Below are positions 1 through 14,600 of a DNA stretch of 64,000 bases, in pieces. This DNA comes from Schistosoma haematobium (lineage: Eukaryota; Platyhelminthes; Trematoda; Strigeidida; Schistosomatidae), in NCBI RefSeq assembly GCF_000699445.3, contig NC_067196.1, positions 75,895,864-75,959,863 on the forward strand, read 5' to 3'. Numbering within the stretch: position 1 is the stretch's first letter; each line of letters opens with the position of its first letter. The position numbers were made by a program, and so were the translations under genes. Below the pieces are notes generated by a model, which was given only the letters and a program-made list of their open reading frames with translations, was not told the origin of the DNA and did no database searches.

Positions 1-467
1 TTCTCATAACTCTAAATCATCCTCTATGTTCTATAGGCAGCTTCACGAGATTTGCTTTATACCCAGTGTTAAGACGTTATAAGTAGACAACGAATCATAA
101 AGTGACAAGGCAGCGGAAGATATCAACTCTTTAAGACATATAGGAATGTTTTAATCAATAGAAATGGAAATGAACAAGCATTTTGTCATAAATTTTTATG
201 TGTTCTAAGGGAGACGAGATAAATGTACCCTGAGTTTTATAAAGTTTGCACTACATTATATCTTTTATTTATTGGACAAACCACATGTTCTTTTTAGTTG
301 ATTACTGTAAGGAAAATATATTTTAGTTCTAAAGAACAAAAAACGATTAGGTTGTTTCCCATTCTTTACAATCATTAAAACCCAAAAAGCTCCCATCCAT
401 TGAAATAAATGTTTAGACAAATGTGCACATATTTCAACCACTTTATTTATGGACTATTGAACGAACT
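1..467. other. AT-rich intron sequence, nothing recognised
   Basis: Presumed intron of calpain gene 1 upstream of the first visible exon. No exon, repeat family or RNA was recognised. Confidence 0.5.
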
Positions 468-1832
468 CTGTACGATGTGAAGGACAACTCATCAAGATAC
501 CAAAGAAAGGAGATCTGAGCAAATGTGAGAAATACAGAGGCATCACAATACTGGCAGTATCAGAAAACGTTTTCAACAATGTTGCTGAACCAGATGAAAG
601 ATTCAGTAGATGCCCAACTTCTAGATCAAAAGGTTGGATTCTGTAAGGATCGGTCGTGCACAGACCAAATCGCTACACTACGAATCATCGTCGAACAATT
701 AATTGAGTGAAACTCGTCACTATACATCAACTTCATTGATTATGAAAAGGCGTTTGACAGTGTAGACAGGAGAACATTATGGAAACTTCTTCGAACCTCT
801 GAAGTGAGTAAATGAAAAGGTTGTCGACATCCTCCGGAATTTTTACGACGAACTGCACTGCAAAGTCGTGTTTGGAGAAAAGCTGACAGACGCATTTGAT
901 GGAACAACTGAAGATAAACAAAGTTTCTTACCCTTCCCCTTCCTCTTTCATCTGATGGTCAACTGGAGGATTATGAAGACCTGTTCATCTTAGAGGAAAC
1001 ACGGAATACAATGGACAGTTTGGATGCAACTAGACGATTTGGACTTCACAATTGACCTAGCTCTTCTATCCCATACATAGGAACAAATGCAGGTCAAAAC
1101 AGATAGTGTAGCGGTAGTCTCTACATTGGTAAACCTCAACATACACATCGAAAAAAGCAAGATCCTCAAATACAACACTGAGAGAACCAAATCAATCAAA
1201 CCGGATGGAGAGTCTTTGGAAGATGTGAAAGCGTCCACTTATCTGGGTAGCGTCATCTATGAACGAGGAGGATTGGATACAGGTGTGAAGTCACTGATTA
1301 GCAAGGCAAGGACAGTATTCCTACAGTTGAAGAATATATGGAACTCAAGACAACTGTCAATCAATATCGAAGTGAGAATCCTCAATATGAACGTGAAAAC
1401 ACTTTTACTGTGTTGAGCTGGAACATCGAGAACTACCTCAACCGTCATCGAAAATGTACAAGTATTTATAAACAATTGTCTACACAAGATACTGAATGAT
1501 CGTTGGTCTGATACTATCAGCAACAGCCTACTATAGGAGAGGACAAACTACGTTCCAGATGCAGAGGAAGTTAGGAAAAGACTTTGGAATTGGATAGGAC
1601 ATATTTTGTGAAAATCGTCAAATTGCATCACGAAACAAGCTCCAGCTTGAAGTCCTAGAGGAAAACGAAAAGGAGGAAGGCCGAAAAACACACCACGTTG
1701 GGGATCAGAAGCAGAAAAGGATGAATGGGAACTGGAAACAACTGGATAGGAGAGTGGAGGACAAAGTTGGATGGAGAGTGCTGGTGGGCGACCTATACTC
1801 CCCCACGAGAGGTGACAGGTGTAAGTAAGTCT
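468..1832 (+). mobile_element. RTE-type non-LTR retrotransposon fragment A
   Basis: This is a 5'-truncated copy with the reverse transcriptase and the long C-terminal region. [19 protein letters not shown] is followed by the finger/palm motif INFIDYEKAFDSVDR near 725-770. The C-terminal frame 1087-1416 contains GLEDVKASTYLGS-like and [13 protein letters not shown] motifs. It ends at GTGTAAGTAAG, the family 3' end. Frameshifts and stops make it dead. It lies in an upstream intron of calpain gene 1. Confidence 0.85.
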
Positions 1833-2924
1833 GTATGATATGGAATTCACAATAAAATCTGTTAATACGCTTTTAATCAGTTAATTCAAAATTATAAATA
1901 TAAACTTCTTATATCTGATACCCAATAGCAGTCATTAAATTTACTTTATCAGGTTAACGATATCTACGATTGTTTCCTTCAAATGATCTAATTAATTTTT
2001 AATAAGATACGTAAATCACTAGCGTTATAGATTAATAAAACACCTCAGGAAGAAACTGTAATCTGATTCTACAAAAACATTGAATGTGGACTGGTTTGTT
2101 GAATGATGTAGATAGTTTGAATTGAACCTGTGATGTAAGCTTATCGTCATCAACTAACAACATAAATGTTAAGTTATTTTTGCAGTCATCCACTTTATAT
2201 AAATGAGATGACAAATTTCATTTTAAACATTTAGGGTGTTTGTGTAATATATTAACTAAAATGCTGAGGATAAATTCTTTCATTACATTATTGTATATAA
2301 GAACAAACAAGGGTTAATTTAATGGGTAAATTGTGACAACTGCAAATATGAGAAGCAGAAAAAAGAAAGTATAACCCAATATGGTAGGAATAACTAATTA
2401 CCACATCGCTCTTTCCATTATATTTATATCATCGATTATCAGAACAAATGTATAATGTGAACAAATCCTTGATTGGTAACGCATCACGATCAACAGACAT
2501 ATAAATCGGATTCAAACATTAGGAATACGAATTTTAGCTAAAGAATTTCTTTCCGACGACTTCATTATCAAGCTATACAATCATATATATAATAGCAATA
2601 AAAGATTATGCGTGAAAATAAAAAGCCTAGAAAAATTACTTAGTTAACAACGGATTATAATCAAAATCGATACTTCCAGACCACTAAATCTCCTAAACAC
2701 CTCAGAAGGAAGTCTCGACAGTATTTGATGTAAAGATTAAAAGACATTTCTATGTTTAGTTTTATTAACACCATATTGAATTAAATAATCGGTTCATGAT
2801 CTCAATTAAAACTCAAAAACCTTCGAAACACTATACAAATAATTATCATGTGCTCACTAGTGACTAACTTCAAGAGATAATTTTCAGAGTCCTAGTGATA
2901 AGCGTTTGACCAGTGTCGAATGAG
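1833..2924. other. AT-rich intron, nothing firm
   Basis: Between RTE fragment A and a SINE. A stretch at about 2500-2640 translates as a basic helical peptide for some 50 codons and may be an old PLE scrap, but this is not supported well enough to call. Confidence 0.4.
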
Positions 2925-3190
2925 AGGCATTTACTCACTGAGGACAATGGAGGATGGTTGCGTGACATCGTAGATTGGCTGAACACCGTCGGATCCCGGT
3001 TCACTGATGTAGAGGTCAAGCGTTGGCGCGCGAGACTGAGTTTAAATCTCACGTACGGGATCATGGATGCACAATGATGAGGAGTCTCAAACTAGGACAA
3101 AACAGCTAACTGATGCTTTCAGGTTTTCAGTGTTGTTCTAACATCGATCGGTTAATGATCTTAATTATAATTCAACAGCCTCTACAGCCA
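2925..3190 (+). mobile_element. Hammerhead SINE copy
   Basis: It has the family head, a tRNA-like part with A-box-like and degenerate B-box regions (near 2990-3055), then a hammerhead-like core with GATGAGGAG and a changed GAAA (now CAAAA), and the tail. The ribozyme core is dead. Confidence 0.75.
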
Positions 3191-3199
3191 TATACCATC

Positions 3200-5520
3200 G
3201 AGTGACTACTCCGGTCACCCTTCGTGGAAGAGCATAGGCCTTCCATCATCATTATTCATCCAACTCTGTCCTATGCAATCCATTACAGTAATTTCCAAGT
3301 GCTATTCATTCTCTTTATGTCTGTCTCAAAATCCTAGTTTGAGTTGTTCTTTGATCTGCCTATTTTCTCTTTGCCTTCAGGATTCCAAATTAAGATTTGC
3401 CTCGTTACTCAGTCTGGTGATTTCCACAATGTGTGTCCTATTCACCTTCGGTGTTTTACCAAGTCTCAGCTTCATCTAGAATTTAGTTTGCTCTCTCTCA
3501 CAGTGGGTCATTGATTGTGGTACCGGGTCAACGGACATCGGGCATCTTGTGTAGACATTTGTTCACAAATACTCGGACTTCTTGATTATGGCTGCAGTAG
3601 TTCCCCGAGTTTCAGTTCCATACAACAGAACTATCCCGACTTTTGCCTTGAAGGTTCTGGCTATAATGTTGGCCTATCGTTGTAAAAAACTGCTGCCACA
3701 TTGGCTGTCTTCACCTACATTTGTTTCGGTATATGGAATAGAAGAGCTAGGTCACGTGCGAAGTTCGAATCGCCTAGCTGCATCCAAGGAACATATATTA
3801 TTCCATGCTTTCCCTGAGATCTGCAGGTTTTCATAATTCAGTCGACCACCAGAAAAGAGAGGAAGGGTGAGAGTAAACAATCTTATCTGACACAGTTCTT
3901 CACTTGGGATGCTATCCTTCAAGCACAACTTTTCGGTGCAATCCTTTATATTATATCCACATGATAGCGGCAATATTCTCGAGTGTAAAGTGTTGTCGAA
4001 AAGGGTTTCATATTATTTTGCTACTTAGACTGTCAAACGCCATCCCATATCCAAGGAAGTTTATGTATAGTGACGAGTTCCACTCAACTGATTGCACAAT
4101 GATGATCCACAGTGTCGCCTTTAAGTCTGTGCACGGACTATCACTACGGAACCCAGCCTGTTGATATCGAAATTGGGCGTCCACTGAGTCCCCCATCCGG
4201 TTCAACAACACTCTGTTGAAAACTTCTTGGTACTGACAATAGTGTGATTCCTACGTGGATCTCATATTTGCCCAGATCTCCCTTCTTTGGTATCTTGATG
4301 AGGTATCCTTCCTTCAAATCTTTAGGCACTTATTTCTCCCACCAAATCTTCCTGAATAGAACGTGGAGGATGTTTGTAGCTACTTTCATATCTAACTTCA
4401 TTGCTTCAGCTGATATGTCGTCTGGTCCTGCTGCTCTCCCACAATTGATTTGTCTGATGACCATCCTGATTTTTCCGATCGCTGGCAGGGTGAGATCTAT
4501 AGGTAGGTCTGTGTATACTGCCTTGCTGTCCAGTAGGTTGAGTGCGGCTGATCCCTACGGGAATTCCTTAGTGTTCTACCCACGTGTTCATCTGTCCTTG
4601 AATGTCAGTGATTAGCTTGTCTTCTTAGTCCTTGTTCGATCTCTCTGGTTCACTAGATTTCCACACCAGTTTCTTCAATGTGTCATATAGGTGTTTCATA
4701 CTTCCTTCTCTTACAGTTTTATCCTCTGTCCTCCATATATTTCTGCTCGCCAGCTCAAATGCTGCTATTCACTTACTTGTTTGCTCCAGTGTATTCAGAT
4801 TGTGCCTTGAATCTCCCCGCTCTTGTTCGATTGTTGTTAATTGCTGTCTTCGTGTTCCTCCCTTCTTGAATCCTATCCTGTTTTTCGATAGAGATCCATT
4901 CCTTGTGATGATGCTTCTTGCGACCCAAAGTCTCCTGAACTATGAAGTTGGTGCTGCAGTAATCTCTTTCCCTTTGTTCTCCATCGTGGTTTCTTCTTAT
5001 TTCAGAAGATCCTGTAAATCTTGGGACCTGTTGTTGAGATTTATCTTGAATTCGTTGAGTTTGTCAGTATGTTGAAAGAAGTCTGTATTGAACTTTAGTA
5101 ATGCTGTTTCTCCTGTTTTCCAGTGCTTATTGAGCTTCAGTTTCATCTTGACAAATACCAGATGGTGGTCCGGAACTATGTCAGCCTCTCTCCTGGTTCT
5201 CATACCTTCCAATGATATTTTGAATCTTCCATGAATTGAATTATGTTCGATCTTGTTCTGTGTAGTGTGATGCGATGAGACCCATGTAGGTTTGTGTATG
5301 CGTTGGTGTCACCTATAACCAGGTTGTTAGATGCACATAAATCTGCAAATCTGTAACCAGTTTCGTCCCTTTTTCCCAGTCAGTCCATGTCCTCCCATGA
5401 TATCTTGACACCTGGCGTTGTTCATTTCGACTTTGGAATTCAAGTCTCATATCAGGATGGTCAGGTCGTTTCCTGGACACTTTACTACGATCGACTCAAA
5501 ACTCTCTTCACTGCTATCAT
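3200..5520 (-). mobile_element. RTE-type retrotransposon fragment B (endonuclease to 3' end)
   Basis: Read on the minus strand this is one of the longer copies. The endonuclease end (near 5000-5390) has EGMRTRREADIVPDHHLV, with SDHH of the endonuclease changed to PDHH. The reverse transcriptase near 4000-4330 has [20 protein letters not shown] and INFLGYGMAFDSL (degenerate motif A). The 3' end near 3205 abuts a SINE. Many frameshifts. Confidence 0.85.
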
Positions 5521-5612
5521 TTATGGGTGCATAGAACTAGATAAAACTCATTTTATCAATGTAAATTTTATTTCGCTTGTTACATCGTAAGTTTTGTTGT
5601 TTTACATTTTAG

Positions 5613-5682
5613 GATATTAATCCTTATGCAGCTTTTTGTACAAAATCTTATTCTCGTTTTGATGTTGATCAAGGTGCTCTTG
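5613..5682 (+). CDS. Calpain gene 1, first visible exon (start of protease core)
   Basis: This 70-nt exon starts in phase 0 after AG and ends after one base of a Gly codon before GTAAGA. It encodes [16 protein letters not shown] followed by DVDQGALG, the strand that leads into the catalytic Cys loop. Length and phase equal those of the gene 2 exon at 59845-59914, so the two are paralogous exons. Upstream coding exons were not found between 1 and 5612 and must lie left of the window. Confidence 0.88.
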
Positions 5683-8600
5683 GTAAGATCATGTTTCCTG
5701 TTTACCTTTTTTGCCTTGGAAATGTCAGTAAGTAATTGAATTAATGAATGCAGTGACCATCAACTCAAGTGACATTCAGCCTTTTAAATAAAAACATCAG
5801 TTTCTTACACGCTTCAGACATTGCTTGTTAATCAGTTTTTACCAGATGAAAATTTTAAGAAAGTGTGGACGAATACTTGAAAAAATAATACTGAAACACG
5901 GAACAAACCAAATAAGCTAAGACAAATACGTATTTGATAACTTAGAAACGCATGTCATAATTCTTTTGATACACTTTGTTCCACTTTTGGCTATCTGAAT
6001 ATCAAACAGGTCATGATGTTGTATTTAACCAACCCAACATCGAAGAAGCACACATGGACCTCCCAATCGATGTTAGCCCACCAGAATGGCCATCAGACAA
6101 ATCAAGAGCGGCAAAGCGGCAGGACCAGACAACATTCCAGCAAAGGCACTGGAAGCAGACGTAGTGGTAACTACAAGGATACTCTACATTCTCCTTGATA
6201 AGATTTGGGATGAGGAACAAGTACCAAGAGACTGGAAAGAAGTACTTCTGGTCAAAATACCAAAGAGAGGCGATCTCAGCAACTGTGATAACTACAGGGG
6301 CATCACTTTTCTCAATACCGGGAAAAGTCTTCAACAGGGTATTGTTTAAAAGAACGAGGGACTCCGTAGACGCCAAACTTCGAGACCAACATGCTGGATT
6401 CTGTAAGGATCGCGTAAAGACCAAATCGCAACTCCACAGATCATTGTGGAACAATCAATTGAATGGAATTCACTGCTCTATATCAACTTCAATGACTTCG
6501 AGAAAGCATTCGATGACGTAGAGAAGACAACACTAAGGAACTCTTATGATGTATTAAACTGCAAAATTGTGCACGGAGGACAGTTGACAAAGTCGTCCGA
6601 AGTAAAGACCGATGTCAGGCAAGGTTGCTTACTCTCACACTTTCTCTTTATCCTGGTGATCGACTAGATCATGAAGACGTCAACATCTGGGGGGAAGCCC
6701 GGGATACAGTGGACATCTAGGATGCAGTTGGACGATCTAGACTTAGCAGATGATCTCGCCCTTCTATCGCACACGCGATAACAAATGCAGGAGAAGAAGA
6801 CCAGTGTAGCATCAGCCTCAGCAGCAGTAGGTCTCAATATACATAAAGGGAAAAGTAAAATTCTCCAATACAAAACAGCATGCACCAATTCAATCACAAT
6901 TGATGGAGAAGATTTGGAAGATGTACAAACCTTTACATATTTGGGCAGCATCATTGATGAACACGGTGGATCTGATGCAGATGTGAAGGCGCGGATCCGT
7001 AAAGCAAGAGCAGCATATTTACAACTGAAGAATATTCAGAACTCAAAACAACTGTCAACCAACACCAAGATCAGAATTTTCAATACGAATGTCAAGACGG
7101 TTCTACTGTATGGGTGGAAACATGGAGAACAAGAAGATACAGGTGTTTATTAACAGTTTTCTAGGCAAAATACTTCGGATCCGTTGGCCAGACATTATCA
7201 GCAAAAACCAACTGCGGGAGGGAACAAACCAGATCCGAGAGGAGTAAGAAATCATGAAGAAGTTCTGTAAGTGGATAGAACATACATTGAGGAAAGCACT
7301 CAACTGCATCACAAGACAAGCCCTTCCTGGAATCCTGAAGGCCGAAGGAAAAGAAGAAGACCAAAGAACACATTACGCCTAGAAATGGAGACAGACATGA
7401 GAAAAATGAGCAAGAATTGGACAGAACTGGAAAGGAAGGCTAAAAACAAACTGGCTTGGAGAATGCTGGTCAGTGGCTTATGCTCCATTGGAAGTAACAG
7501 GCGTAAGTAAGTAAGCATGATGTTGTATTTATCCAAGATAACAACGTCGAATTATTTGTGAAAAATATCGAACTCTATGAATTTTTATTATGCAAGTGTT
7601 GAGTAGAGCCTAACTTGATCAATTCTTCTTGATTATCTGTAAGGTGACTGTTGGTTCAGTGCGGTTATGGCTACAATTACGAAATATCCTGCATTGATGA
7701 ATAACATCATACCATCAAATCAAACTTTCAGAGGTACACTTTATACAGGAGCATTTGTGTTCAATTTTTGGTGTTTTGGAGAATGGGTGGAAGTTGTAAT
7801 CGATGATCGTCTACCAGTTCTTAAGGGAACGTGTAACTTGGTATTCATGCATTCAACAGATACAAATGAGTTTTGGTCATGCCTACTGGAAAAAGCATAT
7901 GCCAAGTAAGTTCAAGGAATAATACTAATCTTATATTTGCATTTGAACTACTTATTAGTAGCATGAAATTATAAACAAATAATTCAAAATTATTTTTGAT
8001 TGAAATCATTAGTCATCTGAAGATAGACTACAATGGAAAACCTGGAAGCATTGGACGGACGTTTCGTCCTAGTATGGGACTCCTCAGCAGTGATCATCCG
8101 CGATCCCGCACTCCACGAGGTTCGAACCCAGGCCCTGTCAGCCTCCCGCCAGGCAATCAACCAACTAGACCCCTGAGCCGGCATCCAATGGTGTTAATGT
8201 CTAACCTCAATCAATCCACGAAATGGCGCAACCATCTTCCATTGTACTGAGGAAGACACCTGTTTCTACCCGATACGAATTAGCTCCACTGGCCACAGCT
8301 TCTCACGAGAACTCCGTCTCAGTTGTCTAGTTGGTTAAGCGCCTGGCGCGAGACTGATAGGTCCTGGGTTCGAATCTCGCGGGGTTCGGGATCGTGGATG
8401 CTTACTGATGAGGAGTCCCATACTAGAAAGAAACGGACGTCCAATGCTTCGAGGTTTTCTATGGTGGTTTAGCTTCAAATGACTAATGGTTTCAATCAAA
8501 ATGTTAACAATCTCCACAACCCCTAAACTGATAATTCAAAATTAACCTGAAAAAATCTCCATTACTGTTTCCTACAATCACTGTATACATAATCCTATAA

Positions 8601-11600
8601 ACTATTTCTATTAGCCTCGTTATAGTATCAAGGTGGCGGATTATCCTACACAATCCTAAAATATTTACAACATCGTTTTCATGTTGAAATCAAGTGCGAT
8701 GTTTTTCAACTTCAAAATGATCACAAGTTATAGGCCAAATGTAAGTTTGTCCAGGAAATCAGAGTTATGCATTTTGTATCTGTCCCCTTTGTGATGAACA
8801 ATATAAAATGGATGGCGTTAATTATCATTTTTTTATTTGTAATTTATGAATCACCTTCATTCTTAAATCTCAGTTTGTTACATATGATGAAGGGATTTAT
8901 TAGCGAAATTAAGATATTTTCTGTAAATGATGGTCTGAAATATATTTAATAACGCATTTAACGTTCAGAATAATTAACAGATGAAACATTTAACAAATAA
9001 ATCTTGTCAGAAGGGGTTTTGTGAAGATTTTAGTAATTTCAGTAGTTGAAATCATGAGCCAAATGAGGCTAGACCACCATGAGAAATCTGGAAGCACTGG
9101 ACGGCCGTTTCGTCCTAGTGTAGGGCTCCTCAGCAGTGCGCACTCACGATCCCGCCCCCCGCGAGATTCGAGCCCAGGACGTCTCAGTCTCGCGTGCGAG
9201 CTCCTAACCACTAGATCACTGAGCCGGCCGGCGTGAATAAATAAAATCTTTCTTCGAAAATTGTCTTCCGTAACAAAATATTGTTTTAAAGCGATAGTAT
9301 TATTCTAACATTCGAATTCATTAATCGATTTACAACTAGACCATCATTGAAAGCCTGGTGGTTTGGCTTAAATTGACTCATAAATTCAACTGTGAAAATT
9401 ACTACAATCTCCACAAATCCCGATTCTGATAGTATTATTGCAAATTGTGATGAACATTACCATACATCAACACAAACACTTCACTTCTATTTCAAGTTTC
9501 TGTTAATGATGTCATTCAGAAGAACGAGGAAAGATCCGTAGCCAATTCATACGGCTCAAAGAACAAAATTCCAACATAAATCGATATTGTGATGATAGGT
9601 GTAGCAGTTATGATAACATTAACAAAAGCGTTCAATGTTTCATGATAGGAAGTTATTTTAAAAAGTGTAGAAAAGATAGACACTGAGATATTAGAACAAC
9701 ACATATGAGAAAACAATTATTTTCAATTAGATCGTCATCAGGCTTTACTCTAATAAACATGAATATTTATACGAAAATGTTAAACCAATCAAGGTAATTT
9801 GGGTCAATAATCGCAATGAAATAGAATAAGTCTCTACGCATAATAGGTAAAAGTACAAGTTCTAATTTTCACAATGGGAATCTTTAATATACTGAAATAT
9901 TAACCATTAGAAATTATTAAAAGTAATCAGACAATAAACAATGGTAATAATTTGTGTATCTTTTATTATACCTTATGAGGTTCAATGTCATCTACATATA
10001 ACAGAAGTGATAACGATTCGCGCTGCAAATTATAAGAAATTTGCAGCACCCTGACCTGTCCTTTAGGTAAATTAAACTGAACAAATAATTTTACCCAGTA
10101 TTATTTTCCACATAATTTTTTTGTTTTTTTCAAGTTCCCTCTACCACTTATTTCAAATTGTGAAATATTCAATCTTTCTGTTCTTATAACAACTAGTACA
10201 TCATTTTATATATCCTACATATTGTGTTTACCTGTGTAATATAATTGGACCTTTACCAAACTATATGATACAGATCAGCTTAATAAATTTCTAACAACCT
10301 GATCTGCTGGAATGATTAAAAGTTTAAAAATCGGTAGTTAAGATTAAAGTGGAAAACAGGGAATAATAATAAATCACATTACTATGGATTTTATATTTAA
10401 ATTTCCTTTTTGTAAAGTGAAAACAAAGATCATTATGTGTTAATGTGATGTACTTTGAATTCTCTACATTTGCGCTAATTTTATGGGTAAAACGTTTTAC
10501 AATAGTGGTAATATGAAAAACATATATTAGGTAATTTAGTTTATTGATGAGGAATAATTTAAATTGATTTCCACAATCATACAAGTTCATTTTATTCAAG
10601 AAATGAATAACTGCGATAGATTATATCGATTTTACATATTTTCACAATTGAAATCACAAGCCGATCCAAGCCAGACCAATATGAGAAACTTGGAAGCACA
10701 GGATGGTCGTTTCGTCCAAGCATGAGACTCCTCAGCAGCGCCCATTCACAATCAAGCCAAGGATATATATATATATATACATATATATATAGTGATATCC
10801 AGATTAGTAGAAAATTGTATTTTTGACGTTTCGTTACTTAATGTAAGCCACTTCTTCAGGGTAGATATATATATATATATACCCTTACTTCAAAGTTAAG
10901 CCACCTAATAAATTCATAGCCTATCCAACACCGACCACTTTGTCATGATATTCTTCTTCCTCAAATTTTCTATGTAAATTTATACACAGTGGTGAGTTAT
11001 CTCAATATCAACGATGTTTAACTCTAAGGATTAACTTTCTTGACTTGACGAACCGGCCACTGAGACTGCAGGACCTCCCTGATAATTTATTATGTTTGCA
11101 CTTTCCACCAACCTCACTGAGTAAAAACTTGATGAGATTGTAAATCTTAACGACTCTAGTGATTGAGATATGTATTATGTGTGTCAAACAACCGCCTCCC
11201 TCGACACACGATATCACATGTTGTTAGAGTAGGCTGAAAGAAAGCTAAAGGTGACCAAACCAAAATCTGTCACCAACTCATGAAGTCATTAACAGTTGAT
11301 CTGAGTCATGTTACTAGATTTATACTACATGGTTAGGGTCGGCGAAAAAACCGCAATTAGTGGTTGGAGACTCTGGAAGAAAGTTCAAAATCAGTCGCAA
11401 TTGTGTAAATTTACTTATTCTTTTTCATTCTCTAGAAAATAATTTCCAGTATTGCTACACAAATACCCCTTTATTCCACTTTCTTAGTACACACTCTCAA
11501 ACCTCAATCTTTTTTACCATTACTACTTTATTTCGACTATTTAGTTATTCGTTTCATTAAGTTCATTTCGTCATGATCATTTGGTTTGTCATCTTGAGTT

Positions 11601-14600
11601 GACGTACTGCTTTTTCGGGCTTTAATTTGACGATAACTGGCGGACTGGTTAATATTTTCATTAATGTATGCGAAAGTGGATAAACTTTAGTGGGTTTATA
11701 TTCAAGTCTGTAGTTTACCTCGATAATTCTTTTCTCAAACCACTTTTTCTCTAAAAATCTAGTTAATGTATTTTTCAGTTTTTCAAGTTTTTTTTTATAA
11801 AGCCATAGAATTTTAAAAGTTACCCTACAAAAGAAGGTGAATAATTAAAAGATATTGATTTATGACTTTACATCTGCTTTTTATGTCAATAGAAACTACC
11901 ACTACAATATTGTGTTTAATGTGACTACTTACCATTCACATGAAATTTTATATTGTTTGTGATTTATCCTTAAAATTTTCTAAGGTTTAGAACCTTTTTT
12001 TCTCCCGTTCCCATACAGATTATGCGGTAGTTATGCACATCTAACTGGTGGATTTCAAAGTGAAGCGATGGAAGATTTTACTGGCGGAATATGTACTACT
12101 GTTATTTTGAATCAAAAAGAACGTCCACCAAACCTATTTAAAATGATGGAACACTACACAAAAACATGTTGTATTTTGGGTGCTGATGTTGGTGTTAGTT
12201 ATTCTTTTGGGTAACTTAAGTCTGTAGCTGTCTTTTGACAACGGTTAGAAAAATTCTTATACAAGTGTTTGCAAATTAGGTACCTGACACAATTTAAGTA
12301 TATCTGCTAAATTATTCTTCACGGGAGTTTTGATAAAATCAATACCAAACCACAGTAATTTACTATTTTTCAATAAATTATGTTCTGGTCGAGAATCCCA
12401 ATAGTATATGAATCGATATGAGAAACGAAACTTGAGATGCAAACGATTCAATCTTGCCTTTGAGTTTTCTGAAAACCCAATCTTAGATGATTGGTTCTAA
12501 ATATACAAAAAACAAGGACGCGTTATTCATCATTCAGTTAACGGCGAGTCAGTATCGGATCTCCTCAAAACCTATGTCGGATCGGAAAGATCGGCGCTGA
12601 ACCCGTTCTAGTATATCCTCGCCATTTTTAAACATGAACCTATTATCTGGACTTCATATCCCAAATTACAACACGTATGAGTTGGGTAAAACATTCAGCA
12701 AATATATTCATCCAAGTGCCGAAAAGCTTCACAAATTACCTACAAGATCTAAAAGCCTGTGGCAACTGTACACCGTGGTTCTAAGATCATCACTTACTAT
12801 GACTCCCAAATACTCAGAATCAATAAAACCAGGTGAAACAATTTCGTTTATTGTGTAGTTGTATAACTTGTCACAACTCCATTCGTGAAACAACACCTTG
12901 CTGGAATTCGCCTCTAACGACTATCTATCCCCCCACTTATTCAGAGCACTTATACCTCTCTGTAATCCTCTGTGACTGCTATGAATGAGTGTCTACACTC
13001 TAGTTTCGCTCATAAATGACGTTTTCACTCTCGATAGGTCATTTTCATAAAGAAAAAAATGAAACGACTTATAATCGTCCCCTGAAGAACTCTACTCTTT
13101 ACAGTTACGCATGTAATTGAAATAGTTAGAAATCCTATTCCTAACTCTACCGTTAATACCAAAACCGATCTTTGTTCTAAGGACCATTTGAGTGGTTGAT
13201 TGATTCCTACGAAAAGTACATTCATCGGAATATTTTTTAATCTTTTGCTACAATCTCCTCTTGTATTTGATTTATTTTAGGGAGATAAAAATAAAAGACG
13301 AGAAAAAATGGGACTGATAGGTTCTCATGCTTATAGTGTAACTGGGGTTGGGAAAGTAAGTTATGTTATAGTTAATCATCATAATAATTGTGATTGGAAT
13401 GAATTAATCTTTATTTATTATTATTTATAGTAATGTAAACTCTATCCGTAATCGAAGGAAGCCTTATTTTATGCGAACTGTATAACTAAAGCACAAAAAT
13501 CTCTAATCAGCCTAATCTGTGTTAAAAGTAAATAAAACCAAAAAATTAAGCAACTACTGATACATAAACTGCTTAGTTAAGAGTTTAGTGAAACCCTTCA
13601 TTTTGACGTCAATTAGATCGGACGATGTTGTCGATGTACTCACCGCATTTGTGGCCCAGGATCTGACTCCATTTATATCGTATGAATGATTGTTATTGAA
13701 ATACATATGTCGCCTATCGACTAAAATCACGTCGGTAGATAACGGAATTAAAATATGTGAAATATATCTTGTACAATCATTGATCCAGACAATCAAAAGA
13801 ACAAGGCGAAACGAAACGATGCGCGGTGGAGAAGGCATATGAGCCAAATCAATTTAATCAAGCATCAATCAATATTTATATCCAGATAAAAATAAGTTAC
13901 AGACATGTATTGAATAGAATACGAAGTGTACACACATATGTGCTCATGTAAAAATAGTCAAGGTTGATGAGTGAATAATCAACAAAGTCAAAATGTGACT
14001 CAAAAAGGATTAGAAAATCGGCATGTTCTGAAGCTAGTATGAGGTATATTGGATTAACATAGCAAGGGACCATACAAGAGGACTCACCAACGCTAAAAGC
14101 AATCACATGGGTTAGACAACTTTTCAGTCATCAAGTCTGGTAGTACACAGTCTCGTAACTTGAAAGAATGAACAACAAGTTTATATATCTAGCTCTTGAT
14201 TTCTATTAGTTTTTTAGTGTCTCATTCTCTCTGAAGTAGATCATACTTTATTTAGAGTACATCAAAAATTGAAAATTGAGGTCAAAATTAAGCTGTAATT
14301 TTTTAAACAATCAATTTACAAGTATATACACTAATTATACTTCTAATCATGAAATAACCAAGTATTAAATTTTATTATTATTATCATCATCATTTCTTAT
14401 TCTTTATTTATAATATATTAAAGGTTAATTATCTCGGTAAAGAAGTGCATTTAGTACGTTGTCGTAATCCTTGGGGAGAAAAACATGAATGGAAAGGATC
14501 TTGGTCAGATAATTCACCTGAATGGAAAAATGTTAAATCTAAAGATAAGAAAGCTTTACAGTATAAATCAAAAGAAGATGGAGAATTCTGGTAATATAAA

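Noticed and set aside
4244..5075. Long plus-strand open frames (123 and 147 codons)
   Set aside because: They are antisense shadows of the minus-strand RTE fragment B.
6011..6454. 147-codon minus-strand open frame
   Set aside because: Antisense shadow of RTE fragment C.
8767..8949. Hydrophobic 60-codon open frame resembling a membrane peptide
   Set aside because: AT-rich sequence often gives Phe/Ile/Leu-rich frames; there is no other support.
10769..10881. AT dinucleotide runs as regulatory elements
   Set aside because: Simple microsatellites, also seen near 17363 and 47399, with no evidence of function.
12634..12858. 74-codon open frame in a gene 1 intron
   Set aside because: No recognisable motif and no splice context; probably inside an unclassified repeat.
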